DNA of 64,000 nucleotides. Source: Tenodera sinensis. Lineage: Eukaryota; Arthropoda; Insecta; Mantodea; Mantidae. Position numbers and translations under genes: made by a program. The notes under the pieces are model-generated. The model had not been told where the DNA came from. It saw nothing but the letters and a program-made list of their open reading frames with translations, and did not search any database. Positions 11,501-21,678 of the stretch are shown here, piece by piece. Within the stretch, counting starts at the first letter, position 1; each line of letters starts with the position of its first letter. The stretch is taken from assembly GCA_030765045.1 (NCBI GenBank), contig CM060962.1, forward strand, positions 148,655,025 through 148,719,024, written 5' to 3'.

Positions 11501-12184
11501 ATGCCTAGGAAGTGTTGTGTGCCGGGTTGTACCTCAAATTATAAAACAAGTGTAGAAAAGCAGGTTACAGTGTTTTCGTTTCCAAAGGATCCACACAGGA
11601 GAATGCAGTGGGTACGTGCTATTCATAGGGATAATTATGAACCAGATGTGGTATGTATTAAACATTTTTCTGAACAGCACATAGTGAAGGAATTTACTGC
11701 TACGCGAAATGATGGAAGCGTTTTGTAGCACCCAGAACAACTCCTAAACTTACTGAAAATCCATGCCCCTCCGCTGTTCCCTAATTTACCATCCTACCTG
11801 ACTTCCGAACCAGCAAACAAACATAGGGATCCAGAAGAAAGAAGAGGGGAAATGTTGGAAAGGGATGCAGCAGCATATCGTAAATGACTCGAAGATGACA
11901 AAATTGTTGATTTTCACAGCTTTGAAAATATAATTAGTGACATCAAATTAGAGGGATTCACCGTCATCATAAAACAAAACGATGTAATTTTTGTGAAAAT
12001 TGAAAGTTTTAAAGTAGAAAACCAGAGAAACTTAATTCTACATTTAGATGCTGAGACATGTGACATTAATAATATCGGTGCTGACTGTAATGCTAGTGAT
12101 TGCGAGTTACCGGTCTGCTGTTTTGACGAGGAAAATAATAAAAGTAATAACCAACATCCTTTTGAAAAACTGCTGCATTATTAA
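11501..12184 (+). pseudogene. THAP-domain protein of the TIR transposon
   Basis: The start at 11501 gives MPRKCCVPGCTSNY, an intact THAP finger: C5 (or C6), C10, FSFPKDP, W at MQWVRAI, and C-I-K-H-F (zinc C-x2-H) at about residues 51-55. The frame shifts near 11725 after ATRNDGSV into APRTTPKLTENPCPSAVPNLPSYL, then DPEERRGEMLERDAAAYRK, a stop at 11886, and LEDDKIVDFHSFENIISDIKLEGFTVIIKQNDVIFVKIE to HYstop at 12184. THAP fingers bind DNA; the downstream acidic/amphipathic part resembles that of insect THAP transposon proteins. No catalytic core is present, so the element looks truncated or non-autonomous. Two lesions make it a pseudogene. Confidence 0.7.
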
Positions 12185-12211
12185 ACAAGACAGTTTGGTA
12201 TTATCTACAGG

Positions 12212-12212
<1 letters not shown>

Positions 12213-12271
<59 letters not shown>

Positions 12272-12275
12272 CAGG
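12213..12275. repeat. (AG)n / (ACAGAG)n microsatellite
   Basis: About 19 AG units then ACAGAG hexamers, just 3' of the THAP frame within the same transposon. Confidence 0.97.
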
Positions 12276-12780
12276 GAGAGAGAGGAACTGGAGATATATT
12301 CGCATTGAGAGGGTAAGAAGGATGCTCTGCCATTAACTATGCAAAGCATGTTTTCCATTAACATACTAACGCACATTAACTTTTTTAAAACGAAATGTGA
12401 AAATATAAATGAATGCACGCTTCTTCCAGCGCAGAAATGCTGTAAAACCTGTGACTATTCCGTATGAATTGCTTGGAACGTCGGCCTCGCGTTGTGACGT
12501 CACGAATCGCATATCCAGACCTGTTAATTAGAGATGGCCTTGTACGATCGCTTCTTATCTTGTTTATCAGAAGAGCGAAATAATAGTAACTTGGCGTGTG
12601 GTCAGTGATAAATAGGGCTAGGAAGTTCATGCATTTGCATGTTTTTTCATATGGGCTAAAAATGTATGCTTCTACGTTATGTGCACGAATTATGGAATTT
12701 TCAGTTATTTGGACATGATTTTATGGTGCATATAACTGCATATTTTCTTGATTTTGATAAATGCATATTATTTCAACATT

Positions 12781-13011
12781 ATAGCCCCTATATTGCATAT
12801 TTTCATGATTTTTATGTTTTTTATTATTCTTTCCATCTGGATAATTTTTTTCATATTGGTAGTATTGCACATGATGATGCAACTCAAGAAGATTTCAATC
12901 TTATAGCCCCTATATTGCATATTTTCATGATTTTTATGGCTTTTTGTTATTTTTTTCTATCTGGACAATATTTTTCATATTGGTAGTATTGCAACATGAT
13001 GATGCAATTCG
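12781..13011 (+). repeat. 122-bp tandem duplication in hAT-A leader
   Basis: Two units start ATAGCCCCTATATTGCATAT at 12781 and 12903 and run through TTTCATATTGGTAGTATTGCA. The same doubled block is present, inverted, in copy 2 at about 30490-30720, so it predates the copies. Confidence 0.8.
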
Positions 13012-13274
13012 TTAGGTGGCGAAAACTAATGCTGAGTCATGTTGTCATGCAGTGAATCCCCTGTTTCTACCCTTTCATTATATGTATGTGCGTAGAGAAT
13101 AATCAGTGCGTTATCTGAGAGGTTTATATTAACAAATATAAAGTGCAGGTCAACGTTTTGAGCAGCACGATTGCCTGCCCACCAGCAGTTGCATCGTGGT
13201 CTTCAAACGTAAGTGTTGTGAACTGATTGCCACCAAATTAAATTAAACGTATAAAATGTTAAAAAGCTCTTCAG

Positions 13275-14742
13275 ATGCCGAAAATAAAACCAACTTCAAG
13301 TGCTAGATTAATTAATTTACAGAAAGAGTTTTCTGGTGACTTAATATCTACAGATAATAGGGTACTGTTTTGTGGAGCGTGTGAGAAAAATATAGGAAGT
13401 GAGAAAAGATTTCAAATAGTTCAGCACATAAACACAGCAAAACATAAGGAGAATTTAATCCGAAAACTCGCAAACAAGAACGTGTTCAAAAACAGCTAGT
13501 AGAGTGTTTAAGAAGTAGGGTTACTGAATTTTCCTATGACTTGTGAGAAGCATTTTTAACTGCTCATATTCCCTTGTTCAAAATTAATAATCCGACATTT
13601 AAAAACTTTCTTGCCAAGTACACTCGACAACACGTGCCTGAAGAAAGTACACTGCGTAAGACCTATGTAGGACATTGTTACAATAACGTATTGTCAAATA
13701 TACAAATACATTAGCGGATCAGTTTTTGTGGTTGTTGATGAAACCTGAGCGCCGTTCTATTGTTAATATAATCGTGGGTGCTTTAAATAATGAACAAAAG
13801 ACTACAGTCACTACACCTTATCTTCTTAATGTGTGCGAATTGTAACAATGTATCTGTGACCCAGTTTGTGATGGACTCTTTGAAATTACTATGGCCATGT
13901 GGAATCAATACGACCGGTTACTTTTATTTGTTACTGATGCAGGTCCTTATATGGTAAAATCAGGACAATTCTGAAATATATTTTTCCTAACTTGTTTGGC
14001 ACACGCTCTTCATCGCATTTCTGAGACAATACATGATTCTTTCGCATTGGTAGATAGATTTGTGCCCAGTACTAAGAGAATTTTTGTTAAATCTCCTAAA
14101 AGAGTTAAGTTGTTTAGATCAACAGCACCTAATATCCGACTTCCTCTTGCACCAGTGTTAACTCGATGGGGAATATGGGTTGATGCAGTTTTATATTATG
14201 CTGAGCACTTACAAATAGTCGAAGAGGTTGTTAATTCATTGGACTCGAAAGATGCTTCATCAATAGAAACTGTGCAAAATATTCTGTCAGGCATTGGGTT
14301 AAGAGGATCTTAGTTTCATATTTGCCCATTTTTCAGTCTTACCAACAGCCATAACGGCATTGGAAGCTGTAGGATCTCCCTTGCATGAATCACTTACTGT
14401 CTTTGAAAAAACTATGTGATCTAAGCTCGGTTTCTGGTAGCACAGGACAAAAAGTGTAAGAGAAAGTGATTTATGTAATTTCAAAAAAATTCTGGTTATA
14501 AACAGATGTGTGATATTCGAGACATCCTCGAAAGAAAACCATCTGTCACACCAAGAGACTTGACTCTCTCTGTGAAGCAGTTAACATCATTTAAATATGC
14601 CCCGATAACATCTTATGACGTGGAGAGAAGTTTTTCACGTTACAAAAGTGTTTTGCGAGACAACAGACGACGTTTTACAGTTGAAAATTTGTGCAAAGTG
14701 TTGGTTGTGAACTGCAATTTAGCAGTTAATACTAGCGGCTGA
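13275..14742 (+). pseudogene. hAT-A transposase, copy 1
   Basis: Start MPKIKPTSSARLINLQKEF at 13275. A BED-like finger follows (LFCGACEKNIGSEKRFQIVQHINTAKHKEN: C-x2-C ... H-x5-H). Then in shifted frames: PTFKNFLAKY, ESTLRKTYVGHCYNNV, a damaged first catalytic region (FCGC in place of the xSxDET seen in copy 2), ALHRISETIHDSFALVDRF, PKRVKLFRSTAPNIRLPLAPVLTRWGIW (the hAT RW signature, 13996-14313), and the C-terminal dimerisation motif FKYAPITSYDVERSFSRYKSVL (14590-14660), whose Glu is the third catalytic residue. Stops at 13497 and several shifts break it. It would cut and paste hAT-A elements if intact. Confidence 0.88.
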
Positions 14743-15114
14743 CCACTTCTGCTTCAACTTATAAGGAGTAAGGTAACTTGATTTATTATTTATACTAACT
14801 CGTCTTGTCTACTGCAAAGGAACATTAAGCGTTTTGGTTAAATAGTGCATATTTCTTGGCATATTTTGAAGTTTTTAAGAGCATATTGGCATGCATATTT
14901 TAGTGTTTTTTAGGGCATGAACTTCCGAGCCCTAGTGATAAAACACAAATAGATGATCTCTCGTGCCTGGCGATATGAGGTGTTAACATCCTGAAGATAA
15001 TTGCATCTGAACAGAGTGTACTCACAGTGTCTCGCCGTGTTTGTCCGATAGGGTCACGAAAACAACTGGACAGTTTCACATTCTTTCCGATACACTTCAT
15101 GCCTTTGTCAAGTA

Positions 15115-15834
15115 ATATATATTGCAGGGAAAATAGAAAATAAGACGCACAGTTTGTTACTCTGAACTGCTTGTCAGGCACTTGCTAATCATGTGTTAAA
15201 TACCGACAACACTGGTTTTGCGGGTACGGTTGCTATGGAAACGTCTTAGCTCTAATTGGTTCTCCTTTTCGTTGCTGTGACGACCGCAATGACGCATCCA
15301 TTCCCTCTCGTTCATTTAGACCTTTCCGCCACGTGGTAAGCAACTGTCAATCACCTTGTTTGTTGCCGAGTATAGAAGTGCATTGTGTTCCGTCTAATAT
15401 GTGTATCATCATATGTATCATTAATTTTGGGAGGAACCATTGACAGTTAAAGTAGGCGTATTCCCTGTTTTAGTTTTAGTAATTGTACTTAGTATCTTAT
15501 GGAGTATTCAGTTGTGAAATTTCAATCATATTGCAGCGTTAGTAAGACATAGAAAAATTACAACGCTAAGCGAAATAAACATTCCATGTAATTGCTGCTC
15601 TAAACGAGAAGCTTTATCAGAAAAATTTCCATAATTTATATAACCTTATAATTCGCAGAGGTATATGAAGAATTACTTTCGCTGAATATACAAACCAATA
15701 AAGAAAGAAACAAGAACAAAGAAATAGGCACTTAATGGAATTCGATCTAGGTTTAGATCGCCACTAGCGATTTGCGGTAACACGCTTTAGCGAGTTGAGC
15801 TGATTAAGTTGCTGATTAAGCTTACGCTTGTAAG
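15115..15834. other. No gene; contains an X-box-like motif
   Basis: Sequence between M1 and the next hAT. An X-box-like palindrome lies at 15229-15242. No reading frame of note. Confidence 0.4.
15229..15242. promoter_or_regulatory. X-box-like (RFX-type) motif
   Basis: GTTGCTATGGAAAC fits the imperfect palindrome GTTNCC-AT-GGNAAC bound by RFX factors in ciliary gene promoters of animals. No associated gene is seen, so it may be chance. Confidence 0.3.
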
Positions 15835-15842
15835 CCTAGCAC

Positions 15843-16800
15843 CAGGGTTGCCAACATTTAAAAGTAAAATTATCGTACCAGCCACTCAAAATTATAGATT
15901 TGGATTCAACATTATCGTACATCATAAATCAAATGCTACAACAATAAAAATATCAGTATAGCACTTATGAATATGTAATAGTAATGATGTTTATTATATT
16001 CACTTACAAGATTGATGACCTCAATCAGTATTACAACTTTAGCACTTATGTTTCTCGCACCATTCATCTGAAAGTTCATCTTCCTCAACTGTTTCAGCAT
16101 TATACAAATTGGTTGTTGGGGTAAATCCTAACGTCTTCTCGGTGACTTGCAGATTTTCGTATATACCACATTCTGTCATAAGCTGAGACAAAATAAGTTA
16201 ATTCACCGTATCTAGCGCCAATCTGTTTCTAACTTTGGTTTTTGCTAAACCCAGTTTAGAAAACGCTTTCGCAAGAAGCGCTTCTGTGGAGCAACGAAAC
16301 ACACATTATACGAACGAAATGTCTGATAATGCAAAGGCCGCTAGTTCTTTTAAATCAGTATTTCCACCGAGGTGACACATGTGTTTAACAGCCCTCCAGA
16401 AACTGTCATGTTCAGGCATGTTCTTTATTTCACATGGAATATCACTTATTCCGAATTTTCTCCATTGATCACCAATTTTCTGAACAGTGCCTTCTTCATT
16501 GAGATTACCAGATCTAGGCACACTGGCAACAAGAGTATAAAGGGTAGAAGGATTAGTAGGATATAAAATGGTTGCCTTAGAGGGGTGGAGACAGGCCATA
16601 AGGGCAAAAGTGGTGCCACTATTTGTAATTTCTTTCATTTCGCTGGTGTGACAAACCAGTGAAAATGATATTTCGCCGGTATCGAACTCTCATACATTCA
16701 AATTATCGTACACCCCTATAATTATCGTACGGGTTGGCAAGCATTGTACAAACATAATTATCGTATGCCCCCATAATTATCGTACGAGTTGGCAACCCTG
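15843..16800 (-). mobile_element. hAT element with CAGGGTTGCCAAC termini
   Basis: Perfect 13-bp inverted termini CAGGGTTGCCAAC at both ends and a perfect 8-bp target duplication CCTAGCAC (15835-15842, 16801-16808). Length 958 bp. At least six copies of ATTATCGTA(C/T) lie near the ends: 15869, 15911, 16702, 16721, 16757 and 16776. It carries the 3' part of a hAT transposase on the minus strand; an internal deletion derivative. Confidence 0.93.
16050..16638 (-). pseudogene. hAT transposase C-terminal part
   Basis: The minus-strand frame 16638-16306 encodes NMPEHDSFWRAVKHMCHLGGNTDLKELAAFALSDISFV. It then continues with damage toward 16050 through a segment like SASCESVF and FSKxxS in shifted frames. 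FW-x-x-V ... D-L-x-x-L-A-x-FAL-x-x-x-x-x, then a S-x-x-x-E-x-x-F-S-x-L motif, is the hAT dimerisation domain order. The N-terminal finger and the catalytic Asp regions are absent. It is internal to a clean hAT element, so identity and orientation agree. Confidence 0.7.
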
Positions 16801-16808
16801 CCTAGCAC

Positions 16809-18097
16809 ACAAGACTGGAGTCGTTTTTACATCTAGTCGACAACTTAACGGAAACACAGTAAGAATATGTTTTGTACATGTGCACTGAAGTGTAATTTGC
16901 AATGTTTGCCCGTTAGTGTAGGAGTGCTGAAATATTGCTTTTCAAAACTGCGAGGTGAGGGGCTGCCGTGCTTCTGAAAAAGGGAAGCATATGACTAATT
17001 TCATTCTCATACCATCTACACAAGCACGCCTCAGCATTAGATGACCCTTCGCGCAGGTCTCAAGGGAGCTGGATATTTACTTATGTGAAAGATAATACAT
17101 GAAAATATATCCACTCCGGCAAGTTCTCATCATTTGGCGTTGTGTGTCAGTTAGTAATGCTCAGTAAAGTTTATGTAGTGCTTTTCCTGAAAAGCATTTT
17201 ACGGTTTTCGGTATTGAAATTGCTAATTTCTATAAATTATAACTAAGTGGAAATTTTAGTCTCAGATTTGTTTGATGGGAATTAATTTTTATAGTCCAAT
17301 GCACCCAATTTTCTAAGAAAATAAGTTTCAAAATCTAAAATCTAGTCGTGCCTAGATGCGAAAAGTATCCCAAGGTGAAAATATTTAACTATGACATCTC
17401 GAGTATAGTTATTTACAATCAAATATTAAATTATGTGTAATATGCGAATTTCTCCTGAAAAAGTGTGCAATAATTTTAATGTTTTAAAAATCAACTAGGT
17501 ATTAAATTAATTAAAACTAATTAAAAACTCGTTTATCAAGAGATCTTAAATCTCAATCACCTTCAAAGAACGTGTAGGGAAATGAAATTGCAAATAAATT
17601 GGGCAAAGAACATTTTTAAGTGGCAAAAGTGGTCTGCGTTCCGATAATTTTCAAAGCAAAACGGTTCCGATGTAAATGATAAGCTTTGGTCAATGCTGTA
17701 ATCTAATTACAAAACAAGTTTTAGTTAAACTAGAATATTTAGTAACAGTAGTGTCTCAAAGGTCATTCATTCTCTAGTCTGACGGACACGAGTTCACTTT
17801 TATGCATTAGCGCAGAATGTAAATAGCATTCCCGGGAAAGTTACTCATTTGATAGCAGTGTAATTAAAAACTGTTAATGTGGTTCAGTATTAGTTATTTA
17901 ACACAATAGGTGACTTGCTACGAAGCACGCGGGCTTGAAAGTAGATATACTCACTGAAGGCAATCTGGAATAAATGTTGAGTCCCGCAGAAATACTTCAT
18001 ACCCTTTCAATCTGAAGTGCATAATACGGATATCAAAGGCTTAAATTCCTGTGCTGGCTTTCCTTAAGTAATGGATTCCTCGCGTGAACTCTCAGGT
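16809..18097. other. No gene recognised
   Basis: Nearly 1.3 kb of AT-rich sequence. No reading frame above 60 codons that looks coding, no element end recognised. Confidence 0.4.
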
Positions 18098-18358
18098 ACG
18101 CGTTTTTACTTTTTCTAACTTTTATCGAGGTGAGTGGTAATAATACTGCACTCTGCCCGAAAGTTCGTAATCTAGATTTCACCGGAAATACATATTTTGA
18201 GATCGCTTAAATGTAGGAAAAGCGTTTTTTAGAACAGGCTCCGAGCGTGTGGAAGTGTTGGGCTTCATTCCTAAGTCAGCAAGCCAGGCGCAGATTTTCA
18301 AGTAGACACACATCCTAAACTACCCCTTACAAGGAAAACTTTTTTACGTTCTTAAAAA
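18098..18358 (+). repeat. Rep-A, degenerate internally deleted copy
   Basis: Blocks TTTACTTTTTCTAACT, ATTTCACCGGAAATA, TTTTGAGA, and CTAAACTACCCCTTACAAGG occur in Rep-A order but diverged and shortened. The (GT)n position here reads GAGCGTGTGGAAGTGTTGG, unexpanded. A SINE follows at 18359. Confidence 0.55.
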
Positions 18359-18546
18359 CGGCCGCGCCATAGGCGAGTGGTTTGACCATTCGCTTCTCAC
18401 CAAAGCAGTCCGGGTTCGATCCCAGGCAACCTCATGTGGAATTTGTGGTGGACGAAGCGGCGCTGGGGTGGGTTTCCTCCGGGTTCTCCGGTTTCCCCCG
18501 CCATCTCATTCCACCGGTGCTCCATCTTCATTCCATGTATCATCAG

Positions 18547-21001
18547 TAGAGCCCGGATTTTTATGTAAATACATATTTTCAATCGTGCATAATATTTCAA
18601 TGAGAAGCAAAAATGTTGGCGAATTACGTCATTTGGGACTTCCTTACAAATTTTTATTTTACATTTTTTTTACATATTTTGCACGTTTCTACATATTTTA
18701 ACGATGTTACATAAAACGTTACAATTTCATTATTTTTTTAAAAAATATTGTAGTCACATTATAAACTATTGTTTTCAGAAGTTTTGCTGAAAGCAACAAA
18801 AATCAATTTGCGAAATAGGATGGAAGTTAAATTAACAATGCGAGAATAACCGCCTCGCCTTGTTCTGATTGTTGTCCGTTTATACCAAAGCAGGTGCCGC
18901 TTGACAATGTTGACCTCCAGTGTCATGTTTCTCGCAGCGCTTTGGGCATTTTCAAGGACTGGAGAAATTGATTGTTACTATTGTTACCATTGTCGCAGTA
19001 GTCGGCATCTTGTAATATAATCGTTGCGAGGAAACAAAGTGAGCCGCTGGACAACCATCAATATAACGAGGCGATAATACTGCAGTTAGTTTCTTGCAAG
19101 TCTTAGTAAAATGGCACCAGTTGCGTCCTCACTATCCTGCAAGTTGAATTCATGGGTGAAATTAGATAGTGCCTTTACAACCGACGGAAAAGTAACAGTC
19201 TGTCGAGCTTGCGGTAAAACAATTGGCTGTTACATGAAACCTCAATTGGAACAACATATCAAAAGTGCTCTTCACATACGCAACAAACACCTACAGTCTT
19301 CTAGAAAGCCAGTTCTGTTGACACAAATGCAACAGGAACTGTCCGGAAATGATTTTTTAAAGACTTATGTAGTGCAATGGTTGCAGCTAATATTCCGCGG
19401 CATAAGTTTCAATTTCCTCAATTTCGTTCCCTTCTAGAAAAATATTGCAAGAAAGTTGTTTCTGACGAATCTACTCTGAGGAAAAAGTATCTTCATGTGT
19501 GTTATGGAGAAGCAGTTGCTCATATACCGAATGAAATTGGAGACTCCTGTATTTGGTTTGCCGTCGATGAAACTACAGATGACATGGGTCGGTACATAGC
19601 AAATTTAGTAGTAGGAAAACTAGATTCCGAAAGTCCAGCAAAACCATTTCTAATCTGTTGCAAGGTGTTAGAACATACAAATCATTCTACAATTGCAAGA
19701 TTCGTAAATTATGGGATGAAGATTCTGTGGCCAGAGGATGTGTGTGAGGAAAAGGTTTTAATTATGTATTCAGATGCCGCAGCGTATTACATGATTAAAG
19801 TTGCTACTGCCCTTAATGTTTTCTACCCAAATGTACCTGCTTGCATTGCAACGTGTTGCTGAAGTAGTAAGAAGTAATTTTCCCTGTGTGAATAAGTTGA
19901 TATCAGCAACGAAAAAGGTCTTCGTGAAAGCACCGCACAGAATCCAGTGTTATAAAAATTATCTCCAACATGTCCCTTTGCCTTCTGGGCCAGTACTTAC
20001 AAGATGCGGTGCGTGGTTAGGAGCTGTGAACTTCTATTGTGAACATTTTGAAGGAGTCCAGTCAGTGGAGAACATGTTCTCTTCAGAAGTAGCTGTTTCC
20101 ATACGCGAATCTCAGGACATCTAAAGTGGCAAATCCCTGTGCTTACTTCAAAAGTAACTTCAGCTGGTTGCCTAGCACCATCAAGCAGTTGGAAACATCA
20201 GGTTCCCTTCTTCACGAATCTATGGATTTAATGGAACGTGCATCACAGAAGCATAGTGTAGTAGGTGAAAAATTCAAAGCTTGTGTCCGTGTCTAAGTGC
20301 TAAATGGTGACTGTCGATTTACCAAAACATTTCTCTGCAAATCAGATTCCCATGCTAAAATATGCTCCTGTTACTTTGTGTGACGTGGAGAGAAGCTTCT
20401 CTGCTTATAAGAACATTTTATTCGATAGGACACAAACAATGACTCCTGTAAATATGGAAAGTATATGGTTATTCACTGCACGTTGAAAGAAGCAAAAGAC
20501 TCAAAATAAAAATGGCTGGTTGTTCATTGTATGTCAAGAGATAGAAAACTGAAAATGCATCCACGTTATAAAAATTAATTATTTTGAATTGATTGTTTCA
20601 CTCATTGATAAATTGGTTCAGTATTTCAACATTTACTTTACCGTCTAGAATTTAAGTAAAATAATTATGTGAAATGAATAAGTTTAATAAACATAATCCA
20701 AAACACATATTTTTTATTTCGTGATTACCTACTTGAAAATAAATTTTAGGTAAATTCTGCATAAAACAAAACGTTTTCCCTATAATTAATTCTATATTTA
20801 GTAAATTTTAACTCATTGTAATTAATTTATGTACTTACCCATCAAATCACAAAATTTGCAGTCTGCATTTAGATTTGAGGTGGTAATCTTGGCATTTAGA
20901 TTATTACATAATTTTACATATTTTGTTGATATTACATAATTCATTACATATTTTGATGTACATATTTCCCACCTTGATATTACATAAAAATCCGGGCTCT
21001 A
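18547..21001 (+). mobile_element. hAT-B element in SINE S2
   Basis: Perfect terminal inverted repeats of at least 22 bp starting TAGAGCCCGGATTTTTATGT, and a perfect 8-bp target duplication ATCATCAG (18539-18546, 21002-21009). Length 2455 bp. Both subterminal regions are rich in TTACATATTTT motifs. Its termini and transposase are related to hAT-A and hAT-C, but it is a distinct family. Confidence 0.95.
19111..20486 (+). pseudogene. hAT-B transposase, frameshifted
   Basis: Start MAPVASSLSCKLNSWVKLD at 19111. BED-like finger VCRACGKTIGCYMKPQLEQHIKSALHIRNKH (C-x2-C, H-x5-H, residues 30-60). A frame change near 19377-19437 leads to FPQFRSLLEKYCKKVV and WFAVDETTDDMGR (first catalytic Asp in VDET), then LIMYSDAAAYYMIKVA (second Asp, SD). 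A second shift near 19855 gives PCVNKLISATKKVFVKAPHRIQCYK, VLTRCGAW (RW signature altered to RC), and a third gives MLKYAPVTLCDVERSFSAYKNILFD (20350-20430, catalytic Glu). Order and length match hAT-A, with at least three shifts. Least damaged of the hAT genes in domain order. Confidence 0.9.
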
Positions 21002-21124
21002 ATCATCAGTGTCACCGCCTGCGATGACGTGTGTAGTAAAAGTGGGCGTTAAATACTAAAATGTTTAAAAAATGTTTTTGTTTTTTTTTTCTTTTTCTTT
21101 TTAAACAAAGTATCATGCGAAGTA

Positions 21125-21290
21125 TTTCATTTTTGGAAATTAATTGTTCCGTCACACTAGCCGTGTGTAGAACAAGGTTGGAAAGGGTAGAATTAGACTG
21201 AAAAATTCAGTGCCATAGCTGGGATTTGTACCATGGATCTTCTGGTTTCCGTTTGTTTGCTCTAACTACTAAGTTACCATGGCAACATGC
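21125..21290 (-). repeat. tRNA-derived SINE, family S3
   Basis: On the minus strand: a box A-like TGGTAACTTAGTAGTTAGAGC, box B-like GGTACAAATCCCAGC, then a tail with AATTTTTCAGTCTAATTCTA and ending TAGTGTGACGG. The tail recurs at 63385-63475, inside a copia remnant. The head includes GTTGCCATGGTAAC, a perfect X-box palindrome (21273-21286). Confidence 0.65.
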
Positions 21291-21403
21291 CGGCACGGCA
21301 TCCAATTCTCCAAAGGCTCGCTTTTTTCCGGTAAACCACAAAAAGCTCAAATGCATATGAGAGAGCATTCCCTAAGGTCGCAAGTCCTGACGCCCCTGGG
21401 TTC

Positions 21404-21678
21404 ATAGTTTAACCAACTATAACGTCAATCAATGGGAATTTCATTTTTATTGAAATTTATATGGCTTAGAAACCAAAAGAGAAGAAGCTTACTACAGAGC
21501 AATTTATAGCTCATTAAACTATACAAAACTTATTCCAACTATAGTTTAACCAACTATAAGGTCAATCAATGGCAATTAATTTAGTTTTTATTGAAATTTA
21601 TATGGGTTAGAAACCAAAAGAGAAGAAGCTTACTACAGAGCAATTTATAGCTCATTAAACTATACAAAACTTATTCCA
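21404..21678. repeat. 137-bp tandem duplication
   Basis: Two units start ATAGTTTAACCAACTATA at 21404 and 21541 and end TATACAAAACTTATTCCA. They differ at only a handful of positions (for example AACGTC/AAGGTC, GGGAATTTC/GGCAATTAA), so the duplication is recent. No gene inside. Confidence 0.95.

Larger units (their letters stand above)
11284..12544 (+). mobile_element. THAP-encoding TIR transposon inside M1
   Basis: The ends are TACAAGGCCATCTTTATC (11284 on) and the reverse complement of the right end TACAAGGCCATCTCTAATT, continuing through AACAGG(C/T)CTG: about 30-bp terminal inverted repeats with few mismatches. Comparison with uninterrupted M1 copies (GCGCTACGATCGCT) shows that only CGA is duplicated (11281-11283 and 12545-12547), a 3-bp target duplication. 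Length 1261 bp. It carries a THAP-domain coding region (11501-12184). P elements duplicate 8 bp, so this does not fit a classic P element; PIF/Harbinger-like families duplicate 3 bp. Superfamily left open. Confidence 0.75.
12613..14934 (+). mobile_element. hAT-A copy 1
   Basis: The terminal inverted repeats start TAGGGCTAGGAAGTTCATGC on the left; the reverse complement of the right end is TAGGGCTCGGAAGTTCATGC. The 8-bp target duplication GTGATAAA is perfect (12605-12612 and 14935-14942) and splits M1. Length 2322 bp. The subterminal regions are full of GCATATTT motifs. It contains a broken transposase on the plus strand. Related copies: 28547-30849 and 41819-43398. Confidence 0.93.
11234..15112 (+). 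mobile_element. M1 MITE split by two later insertions
   Basis: M1 is an approx. 286-bp MITE; the intact reference copy is 47442-47727. Here the pieces are 11234-11283 (CTGCTTGGCAAAGCGACGAG...), 12545-12612 (CGATCGCTTCTTATCTTG... ) and 14935-15112 (ending TTTGTCAAG). The flanks are TA (11232-11233, 15113-15114), consistent with a Tc1/mariner-type MITE. The pieces add up to about the length of the intact copy, which fixes the ends of both inserted elements. Confidence 0.8.
18359..21060 (+). repeat. tRNA-derived SINE S2 split by hAT-B
   Basis: The left part, 18359-18546, has a box A-like ATAGGCGAGTGGTTTGACC, box B GGGTTCGATCCCAGG, and the S2 body (GTGGACGAAGCGGCGC, GGGTTTCCTCCGGGTTCTCC, CATTCCACCGGTGCTCC). 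The body resumes at 21010 with TGTCACCGCCTGCGATG and ends near GGCGTTAAATACTAAAA. The insert between is hAT-B. Clean copies are at 54023-54261 and 59509-59750. Confidence 0.85.

Noticed and set aside
12605..14942. Domesticated host gene derived from hAT
   Set aside because: All three copies have termini and are full of stops and shifts, and at least two keep target duplications, so they are ordinary dead transposons.
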